Of a stretch of DNA of 9,374 bases, positions 4,689 to 9,374 are shown one piece after another. Below the pieces are notes generated by a model that worked only from the letters and a program-made list of their open reading frames with translations, was not told the DNA's origin and made no database searches. How positions within the stretch are numbered: position 1 is the stretch's first letter; each line of letters starts with the position of its first letter. Source of the stretch: Gemmatimonadota bacterium (GTDB taxonomy: Bacteria > Gemmatimonadota > Gemmatimonadetes > Gemmatimonadales > GWC2-71-9); assembly GCA_022573095.1 (NCBI GenBank), contig JACZUR010000066.1, positions 1 through 9,374 of the forward strand, given 5' to 3'. Position numbers and translations under genes: made by a program.

Positions 4689-7358
4689 ATGCACTCTAGC
4701 GATATCCGTAAGTCCTTTATCGACTACTTCTTAAGCCGCGGTCACACCGAGGTGCCGTCCTCACCGTTGGTTCCAGCGGACGACCCGACTCTGCTGTTCA
4801 CCAACGCCGGAATGGTTCAGTTCAAACGGGTCTTCCAAGGTCTCGAGAACCGGGCTTACAAACGGGCTGTCACATCGCAGAAGTGCGTTCGCGCCGGCGG
4901 CAAGCACAACGATCTCGAACAGGTAGGCCACACCGCTCTCCATCACACCTTCTTCGAGATGCTCGGCAACTTCAGTTTTGGAGACTACTTCAAGAAGGAG
5001 GCAATCGAATACGCCTGGGAGTGGGTCACGAGCAACGAGTACCTCGGCATTCATCCCGACCGGCTGTACATGTCCGTTCACCGTTCGGACGACGAAGCCC
5101 GAAAGCTCTGGCGCGAGGTAACCGGCGTCTCGGACGAACGAATCTACGGCATGGGCGACAAAGACAACTTCTGGCAGATGGGTGATACGGGACCGTGTGG
5201 ACCGTGCTCCGAGGTATTTATAGATCTACGTGAGGGGAATCGGGAAAGGGGAAGCGGGAAGCGTACATCCCGCTCCCCGCTCCCCGCTCCCTCATCGAGC
5301 GAATTCGAAGCTCTCGCCGAGTCCGGTGACTTCGTCGAGATATGGAACCTGGTGTTCATGCAGTTCGACCAGGCGGCCGACGGCTCCCGCTCTCCGCTCC
5401 CCGCTCCCTCAGTCGATACCGGTGCTGGGCTTGAGCGAATAGCTGCGGTGATGCAGGGTGTAGAGTCTAACTTCGACACGGATCTTTTCAAACCGATTAT
5501 AGAACGCGCGGTGGAACTGATCGGGCGACCTTACGACCGCGGTCCCGAGGGAGCTGCGTACCGCGTACTCGCCGACCACGCGCGCGCTATTGCGTTCCTC
5601 CTCGCCGACGGGGTGTACCCGTCCAACGACGGGAGGGGCTACGTCCTTAGGAGAGTGTTGCGTCGGGCCGTGAGACACGCCTATCTGATGGGTCGTTCAA
5701 AGCCGACTCTGGTCGATCTCGCGGAAGTAGTGATAGGCGAGATGAAGGAGTTCTATCCGGAGTTGGCTGCGAAGGCTGATGACATCATCGCGGTCACTCG
5801 GGGGGAAGAGGAACGTTTTCTGGAAACGATAGAGGGAGGGCTCGCTCGGCTCGAAGATCTCATGTCCTCGGGCACGGGTACTCTCTCCGGTGAGCAGGCT
5901 TTCAAGTTGTACGACACTTACGGCTTCCCGATTGACCTGACAGAGATAATCGCGCGGGAGAAGGGCTGGAGCGTCGACGTACCGATTTTCGAGAAATATC
6001 TCGCTGAGCAACAGGAAAGATCTCGTTCGGCAATCGGAAACAGATCCGGTGCCGCGACTGCTTCTGTAATCGGTAAGCGAAAAGGTAAGTTTCAGCGTGT
6101 GAAGCCCCGCGTGCGGCAAAAGTTTGTGGGTTACCAGACAACCGATGCCGAGACGGATATCCTGGCTTTTAGACAATCGAGTGATCGTTTGGATCTCGTA
6201 CTGCACGAGAATCCTTTCTATCTGGAGTCCGGTGGCCAGGTCAGCGACACTGGGCAGATCGAAGGGCAGGGTTGGGAACTCGAGGTAACGGAGGTCGCCG
6301 CCCACGGCGGGAAGACGTTTGTCTCCGGCTCGTACGAGGGTCCGTTTGAGCCCACGCCCGTTCGAGCGCGCGTAGCAGAGCAGCGTCGCCGTGACATCGA
6401 GCGAAATCACACGGCGACGCATCTTGTTCACGCCGCGCTGCGCTCGGTTCTGGGCAAGCATGTCCGGCAGGCAGGTTCGGTGGTCGATCCCAACCGACTG
6501 AGGTTTGATTTTTCTCACCAGGGACCTCTGAGCGACGAGGAGTTACGTAACGTCGAGCAGATTGTCAACGAAGGGGTATGGCGGAACGCAGAAGTCGATA
6601 CGCATGAGTTGCCATACAGAGATGCGATTGAAAGAGGGGCGATGGCTCTGTTCGGTGAGAAGTACAGCGACGTAGTGCGAGTCGTCGATATTCCGGAGCT
6701 ATCGCTCGAACTGTGCGGGGGTACTCATGTCCGGAGTACGGGTCAGATAGGCCTCTTCAGTTTTGTCGGTGAATCTGGTGTCGCAGCCGGCGTGCGTCGC
6801 ATCGAAGCAATCACCGGTAGAGGTGCCTACGTAGGGATGCGGAACGTCCAGGAGCACGTTCAGCGGGCTAGCGAGATTCTTCATACGAGTCCCGAACATG
6901 TGGCGAAGAAGGTCGATACGCTGCTGAATGAGAAGCGAAAGCTGGAAAAACAGGTGCGGGAGCTCGTTAAGTCGGGTGGCGGGTCGCTTGCCGAAGCGGG
7001 GGAAAAACATGAATTGGGTGATACGACGCTCACCGTTGCATCCACGACGGTCAGCGACCGTCGACAGATCGGTGTCATGATCGACTCATTCCGTGACAAG
7101 TCAGCGAAGGCAATTTTGGTGGTGTTTGCCGCTGGTGATAGGCCAGGTATACATGTCGGCGTAACGGACGATCTGATTGCGAACGGAGTGAAGGCAGGTG
7201 TTATCGTCGACCGTATCGCGTCGCTTGCGGGCGGGAGGGGTGGCGGAAGACCCCACTTTGCCTCGGCGGGGGTGAGTGATCCATCCAAAGTTCCCTACGC
7301 ACGATCGAGAACCCCTGGTATAGTTGCGGAAGCATTGGGTCTGAGGATGGATGTCTGA
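4689..7358 (+). CDS. alaS: Alanine--tRNA ligase
   Basis: This 889-residue class II aminoacyl-tRNA synthetase charges tRNA-Ala in the cytoplasm. The full domain order is present. The catalytic core has FTNAGMVQFK (37-46), RAGGKHNDLEQVG (68-80), FFEMLGNFSFGDYFKKEA (88-105), DTGPCGPCSE (166-175), VEIWNLVFMQF (216-226) and SVDTGAGLERIA (241-252). The editing domain has the Zn ligands HTATH (574-578) and CGGTH (676-680), and YLESGGQVSDTG (511-522). A coiled-coil stretch (about 735-762) and the DHHA1-type C-Ala domain with GGRGGGRPHFASAG (848-861) follow. Between DTGPCGPCSE and VEIWN the loop is about 16 residues longer than in E. coli, and most of it (182-202) is encoded by dispersed repeats. Another repeat encodes 233-241, directly before SVDTG. 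A basic stretch, GKRKGKFQRVKPRVRQK (462-478), replaces the usual linker before the editing domain. ATG 4689 gives the standard N-terminus; no clear ribosome binding site is seen. Confidence 0.98.
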   Translation: MHSSDIRKSFIDYFLSRGHTEVPSSPLVPADDPTLLFTNAGMVQFKRVFQGLENRAYKRAVTSQKCVRAGGKHNDLEQVGHTALHHTFFEMLGNFSFGDYFKKEAIEYAWEWVTSNEYLGIHPDRLYMSVHRSDDEARKLWREVTGVSDERIYGMGDKDNFWQMGDTGPCGPCSEVFIDLREGNRERGSGKRTSRSPLPAPSSSEFEALAESGDFVEIWNLVFMQFDQAADGSRSPLPAPSVDTGAGLERIAAVMQGVESNFDTDLFKPIIERAVELIGRPYDRGPEGAAYRVLADHARAIAFLLADGVYPSNDGRGYVLRRVLRRAVRHAYLMGRSKPTLVDLAEVVIGEMKEFYPELAAKADDIIAVTRGEEERFLETIEGGLARLEDLMSSGTGTLSGEQAFKLYDTYGFPIDLTEIIAREKGWSVDVPIFEKYLAEQQERSRSAIGNRSGAATASVIGKRKGKFQRVKPRVRQKFVGYQTTDAETDILAFRQSSDRLDLVLHENPFYLESGGQVSDTGQIEGQGWELEVTEVAAHGGKTFVSGSYEGPFEPTPVRARVAEQRRRDIERNHTATHLVHAALRSVLGKHVRQAGSVVDPNRLRFDFSHQGPLSDEELRNVEQIVNEGVWRNAEVDTHELPYRDAIERGAMALFGEKYSDVVRVVDIPELSLELCGGTHVRSTGQIGLFSFVGESGVAAGVRRIEAITGRGAYVGMRNVQEHVQRASEILHTSPEHVAKKVDTLLNEKRKLEKQVRELVKSGGGSLAEAGEKHELGDTTLTVASTTVSDRRQIGVMIDSFRDKSAKAILVVFAAGDRPGIHVGVTDDLIANGVKAGVIVDRIASLAGGRGGGRPHFASAGVSDPSKVPYARSRTPGIVAEALGLRMDV
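5232..5260 (+). repeat. G-rich dispersed repeat inside alaS, purine orientation
   Basis: The coding strand carries GGGG-AATC-GGG-AAA-GGGG-AAGC-GGG, four G runs suited to a G-quadruplex in DNA or mRNA. It encodes residues 182-191 (EGNRERGSGK), a hydrophilic stretch absent from the standard AlaRS core. It lies 7 bases from an opposite-orientation copy (5268-5294), so the two form a hairpin. Confidence 0.85.
5268..5294 (-). repeat. G-rich dispersed repeat inside alaS, C-rich copy A
   Basis: The coding strand has three CGCTCCC-type units and encodes SRSPLPAPS (194-202). It is 26/27 identical to copy B at 5385-5411, differing only at 5276/5393. Start-to-start spacing is 117 bases, exactly 39 codons, so both copies are read in the same phase. 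Confidence 0.9.
5385..5411 (-). repeat. G-rich dispersed repeat inside alaS, C-rich copy B
   Basis: It encodes SRSPLPAPS (233-241), running straight into VDTGAGLER. AlaRS proteins usually have a PLPxPSVDTG-like sequence here (E. coli: ADGTMEPLPKPSVDTG, from memory). The repeat-encoded PLPAPS therefore coincides with a conserved segment rather than lying in a spacer. Confidence 0.85.
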
Positions 7359-7638
7359 ACTCAGCGAGTGGCTAGAACCGCGGCTGACCGGCGCTCCCCC
7401 GACCTTGCGTGAACGCATCCTTGCCGCCGTCGACGCGGACGGCGATTCCCCGTTCCCCCTTCCCTGTTCCCTGCTCTCTGATCATTTGAGGGACTTGGCC
7501 GAACAGATTCTTGAAGACGTCAAGAACGCCGGAGACTCCGCTGTGGCGCTGGATCTTCTGGCTGCCGACGCCCTGATAACCTTCGCCTGCGAGGCTCTAG
7601 CCGAGAGCGACCCGGGCGGTCTGGCGGAGATCAAGTGA
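7351..7638 (+). CDS. Small protein of unknown function downstream of alaS
   Basis: This acidic 95-residue protein is predicted mostly helical, with no signal peptide or membrane segment. I do not recognise the family. The N-terminal part (SELSEWLEPRLTGAPPTLRERILAAV) and the C-terminal part (about 44-92, with AVALDLLAADALITFACEALAE) look like two helical blocks. The link between them, residues 32-43 (DSPFPLPCSLLS), is encoded by a dispersed G-rich repeat on the opposite strand. ATG 7351 overlaps the end of alaS by eight bases; GAGG at 7343-7346 is a plausible if close ribosome binding site. The stop overlaps the next start by four bases. This coupling supports a real gene co-expressed with alaS and the phosphatase gene. 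It is not RecX, which often follows alaS elsewhere. Confidence 0.75.
   Translation: MSELSEWLEPRLTGAPPTLRERILAAVDADGDSPFPLPCSLLSDHLRDLAEQILEDVKNAGDSAVALDLLAADALITFACEALAESDPGGLAEIK
7446..7476 (-). repeat. G-rich dispersed repeat, in-frame copy in the 95-residue gene
   Basis: The coding strand is a degenerate C/T tract (TCCCCGTTCCCCCTTCCC and on) with T in place of some C/G spacers. Its complement has GGG-AACA-GGG-AA-GGGGG-AAC-GGGG, a four-run quadruplex pattern. The phase (TCC CCG TTC CCC, Ser-Pro-Phe-Pro) matches the other C-rich coding copies. Confidence 0.75.
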
Positions 7639-8399
7639 TAGACGTTCACAGCCACTTGTTGCCCGGGGTCGACGACGGGTCGAGGTCGGTGGAGCAGTCA
7701 GTGGAGGTCTTAGGTCGCTTTGCCGCGGCTGGGGTAACTGACGTGATCTTGACGCCTCATATCAAAGCCTCCGGGATTCTGGATTACGGGGAGGAGATGC
7801 TTACGATACGGCAGGAGGCTTACACTGCGCTTTCGGCAGACGCGCCCGGGGAGATTCGGCTGCACCTTGGGTTCGAGATCATGCTCGATGACGTCCTCGG
7901 CGCTAAGGAGCTTGCTGACCGGAGGTACTCCCTGGCGAGCTCGCGATATTACCTCGTGGAATTCCACCCTTCGGTGGCGATGGGCAGCGCGGCGAACGTG
8001 ATTGCTCATATCGCCCACCACAATGTGATCCCCGTGGTAGCCCATCCGGAACGGTATGCCCAACTCAACGCAGCCGCGGCGGCGGTTTGGGTGGAGCGTG
8101 GAGCCAAGTTCGCGGTCGACGCCACGACTCTTACCGAGGCGTCGCGCCGCGGGAAACGTGCGCGCATGCTATTGAATCAGGGGCTGGTGGCGCTCGTTGC
8201 TGCGGACAACCATGGAGGGCAAAGGTCGATCGTAACGGCAGCGAGATTCCTCGAAGAACGTGAATGCAAGCCAGTGGTAGATGCTCTTACCAGAGGTAAT
8301 CCTCAGGCGATACTCGACGACGGAGAAATGACTGACGTCCCCCCCGTAGAACTTCCGGAGAGGTTTTTTGATAGTGTCAAAATGTTTCTTGGGGGATAA
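7635..8399 (+). CDS. CpsB/YwqE-type PHP-domain tyrosine-protein phosphatase
   Basis: This 254-residue protein of the polymerase-and-histidinol-phosphatase (PHP) metal-dependent family most resembles CpsB/Wzb-like/YwqE phosphatases. These dephosphorylate the tyrosine-rich tail of the polysaccharide co-polymerase kinase and so control capsule or exopolysaccharide export. Metal-binding residues are all visible: D3-V-H5-S-H7 in the N-terminal MIDVHSHLLPGVDDGS, H42 in LTPH, E81 in GFEIML, H137 in VVAHPERY, and D191/H193 in AADNHG. The length and the LLPGVDDG and AHPERY signatures are typical of the subfamily. GTG 7635 overlaps the preceding stop (GTGA), with CGGAG five bases upstream, so coupled translation is likely. 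No tyrosine kinase or Wzx/Wzy gene is visible here, so its partner must be elsewhere. The stop runs directly into a G-rich repeat. Confidence 0.88.
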   Translation: MIDVHSHLLPGVDDGSRSVEQSVEVLGRFAAAGVTDVILTPHIKASGILDYGEEMLTIRQEAYTALSADAPGEIRLHLGFEIMLDDVLGAKELADRRYSLASSRYYLVEFHPSVAMGSAANVIAHIAHHNVIPVVAHPERYAQLNAAAAAVWVERGAKFAVDATTLTEASRRGKRARMLLNQGLVALVAADNHGGQRSIVTAARFLEERECKPVVDALTRGNPQAILDDGEMTDVPPVELPERFFDSVKMFLGG

Positions 8400-8437
8400 G
8401 GGGAGCGGGAAACGGGAAGCGGGAAACGGGAAGGGGT
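8400..8437 (+). repeat. G-rich dispersed repeat, intergenic copy 2
   Basis: This is the most regular copy: GGGG-AGC-GGG-AAAC-GGG-AAGC-GGG-AAAC-GGG-AA-GGGG, six G runs with loops of 2-4 bases. It begins one base after the TAA of the phosphatase gene. The rest of the 8438-8500 gap holds no recognisable gene or terminator; TATAAC at 8482-8487 resembles a -10 box but has no good -35 partner. Confidence 0.9.
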
Positions 8438-8488
8438 GGATGGGGGGACTAGCCCTCCGGCCTTCTAACCGTCAAACCCTCTATAACT

Positions 8489-8503
8489 GGAGAACTGACT
8501 CTG
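8489..8503 (+). promoter_or_regulatory. Ribosome binding site that points to a CTG or ATT start
   Basis: GGAG at 8489-8492 is eight bases before CTG 8501 and eleven before ATT 8504. It is 38 bases before GTG 8531, too far to serve that codon. Placing the start at 8501 or 8504 restores the first beta strand of the Rossmann fold, as set out under the dehydrogenase gene. Confidence 0.5.
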
Positions 8504-9265
8504 ATTGATCTAGGCAACAAGGCCGCGCTCGTGACGGGCGGTTCCCGGGGTATAGGAGCCGCTACGGCGCGTTTGTTGGCCCAAGCCGGTGCCTCAGTGG
8601 CTCTTACCTACAAGAGCCGTGAAAAAGACGCTCAGGAGGTGTTGGAGAGCCTAGAAAAGGGCTCCGGTACTTCCCACGTGTCGATTCAGGCCGACCTGGG
8701 ACGTGCCGATGAGTGCGAGCGATCTGTAGACGCTGCTACGAAGGCGTTTGGCCGGTTGGATATCCTGGTCGCCAATGCAGGTATCTGGCCGCCGGCAGCA
8801 GTGCCGCTCAAGGAGATGGATCCGAGTCGGTGGCACGAAACGCTCAAAGTGAACCTCGATTCGGTCTTCTATTGCTGCCGCGCGGCGTTGAACGTAATGA
8901 ACAACGGATCCAGCATCGTGATCGTCAGCAGCACCGCGGCACAGCGGGGAGAGGCTTTTCATGCCGACTATGCCGCGTCGAAGGGTGCGATCGTGTCGCT
9001 GGTAAAGTCGTTGGCTGTTGAGGCCGCACCAGACGTCACAGTTAATTCTGTGGCCCCTGGATGGGTGGATACCGAGATGTCTGAGAAACCATATGGGAGG
9101 GAGTCGGGAGCGGGAAGGAGGGAGATCGAAGCCGCCATTCCGTTGGGACGGGTGGCGCAGCCGGAGGATATTGCGGGGCCGATCGTGTTTCTCTGCTCGC
9201 CGTTAGCGAGGCATATCACGGGGGAGGTGCTGAATGTGAATGGGGGGAGTGTTCTATGCGGATAA
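8501..9265 (+). CDS. Classical short-chain dehydrogenase/reductase (FabG-like)
   Basis: This NAD(P)(H)-dependent oxidoreductase of the classical SDR family is closest in style to 3-oxoacyl-ACP reductase FabG; the substrate is unknown. In GTG-8531 numbering the motifs are TGGSRGIG (2-9), NAG (82-84), N108, S133-S134, Y147xxxK151 and PGWVDTEM (176-183). The C-terminus is ITGEVLNVNGG. Starting at GTG 8531 would remove the first beta strand. The upstream in-frame codons read IDLGNKAAL before VTGGSRGIG, exactly what SDRs need. The frame is open back to a TAG at 8450-8452 without any ATG, GTG or TTG, so the start is probably CTG 8501 (254 residues) or ATT 8504, unless a base is miscalled. The substrate loop after PGWVDTEM contains GRESGAGRREI, encoded by a dispersed repeat. 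It does not look like DprE2, which has a different N-terminus and C-terminus. Confidence 0.88.
   Translation: MIDLGNKAALVTGGSRGIGAATARLLAQAGASVALTYKSREKDAQEVLESLEKGSGTSHVSIQADLGRADECERSVDAATKAFGRLDILVANAGIWPPAAVPLKEMDPSRWHETLKVNLDSVFYCCRAALNVMNNGSSIVIVSSTAAQRGEAFHADYAASKGAIVSLVKSLAVEAAPDVTVNSVAPGWVDTEMSEKPYGRESGAGRREIEAAIPLGRVAQPEDIAGPIVFLCSPLARHITGEVLNVNGGSVLCG
9095..9124 (+). repeat. G-rich dispersed repeat, in-frame copy in the SDR gene
   Basis: The tract has GGG-A-GGG-AGTC-GGG-AGC-GGG followed by AAGGAGGGAG. It encodes GRESGAGRRE in the flexible substrate-binding loop of the SDR fold, where length is naturally variable. It is a + orientation copy, so the protein segment is Arg/Glu/Gly-rich rather than Pro-rich. 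Confidence 0.8.
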
Positions 9266-9274
9266 GCGGGCAGT

Positions 9275-9302
9275 CGGAGCAGGGAGCAGGGAGCGGGGAG
9301 CA
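9275..9302 (+). repeat. G-rich dispersed repeat, intergenic copy 3
   Basis: Tandem GGGAGCA and GGGGAGCA units lie ten bases after the SDR stop codon. The core is the same as in the alaS copies, in opposite orientation. As at 8400, it abuts the 3' end of a gene. Confidence 0.85.
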
Positions 9303-9322
9303 GTTTGATGAGGTTGTTCAAG

Positions 9323-9348
9323 CGTTCCTTCGTTCCCTCGTTCATTCG
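9323..9348. repeat. Short tandem 8-base repeat
   Basis: CGTTCCTT, CGTTCCCT and CGTTCATT occur in tandem, followed by CG, which makes about three imperfect units. It is unlike the G-rich family but is another low-complexity tract in the 3' intergenic stretch. No terminator or certain gene is seen in 9266-9374. Confidence 0.6.
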
Positions 9349-9374
9349 TGCAGCGTGCAGAGTACTCAGGAAAC

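Noticed and set aside
5697..6518. Long open frame of 273 codons antisense to alaS
   Set aside because: It lies wholly inside alaS, the translation shows no recognisable motif, and GC-rich genes often leave long antisense frames open.
7351..7638. recX, the common neighbour of alaS
   Set aside because: At 95 residues it is too short and has no RecX three-helix repeats.
8501..9265. SDR as the missing DprE2 epimerase subunit
   Set aside because: Its motifs and C-terminal ITGEVLNVNGG are FabG-like; DprE2 has a different N-terminal glycine motif and a longer hydrophobic C-terminus. It is also separated from dprE1 by three genes.
9308..9374. ATG with a GGGGAG sequence seven bases upstream, open to the window end (MRLFKRSFVPSF...)
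   Set aside because: The ribosome-binding-like site is part of a G-rich repeat and the codons run through a tandem 8-base repeat; 22 codons without a family match do not support a gene.

Overview
The window is GC-rich, gene-dense bacterial DNA with every recognisable gene on the + strand. It looks like a soil or sediment bacterium outside the Actinobacteria. My best guess is Gemmatimonadota or a relative, from the alaS neighbourhood, the AlaRS sequence style and the many G-rich low-complexity tracts. This assignment is an inference, because no rRNA or other marker is present.

Layout: 1-400 is mostly non-coding. It may hold the last 32 codons of an upstream gene, then a G-rich repeat tract, a strongly folding palindromic element (182-278) and a weak promoter candidate. 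From 401 to 4638 lie three genes for arabinofuranose-type envelope glycosylation: a GT-C membrane glycosyltransferase of the AftB/ZomB type (401-2311), a UbiA-family decaprenyl-phosphate phosphoribosyltransferase (2308-3213) and a DprE1-like FAD oxidase (3301-4638). The partner reductase DprE2 is not in the window. Next come alaS (4689-7358), a 95-residue protein of unknown function (7351-7638), a CpsB/YwqE-type PHP-domain phosphatase (7635-8399), and a classical short-chain dehydrogenase (8501-9265) whose natural start is probably a non-canonical codon. Several junctions overlap by 4-8 bases, so 401-3213 and 4689-8399 look translationally coupled.

How the genes fit together: UbiA and DprE1 would make the polyprenyl-phosphate pentose donor and begin its 2'-epimerisation to D-arabinofuranose. 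The GT-C protein would transfer a sugar from a lipid carrier outside the cytoplasmic membrane. CpsB-type phosphatases usually control polysaccharide export, which fits an envelope theme around an embedded housekeeping alaS.

The most unusual feature is a dispersed family of short G-rich repeats (core GGGAGCGGGGAGC / CGGGAATCGGGAA, or the complement). Nine tracts lie in 9.4 kb, between genes and, in frame, inside four of the seven full-length genes: the GT-C gene, alaS (three tracts), the 95-residue gene and the SDR. In alaS, two 27-base copies (26/27 identical) each encode SRSPLPAPS, and one of them supplies part of a conserved catalytic-domain segment. This looks like a repeat family that spreads through coding DNA and creates or overwrites protein loops.
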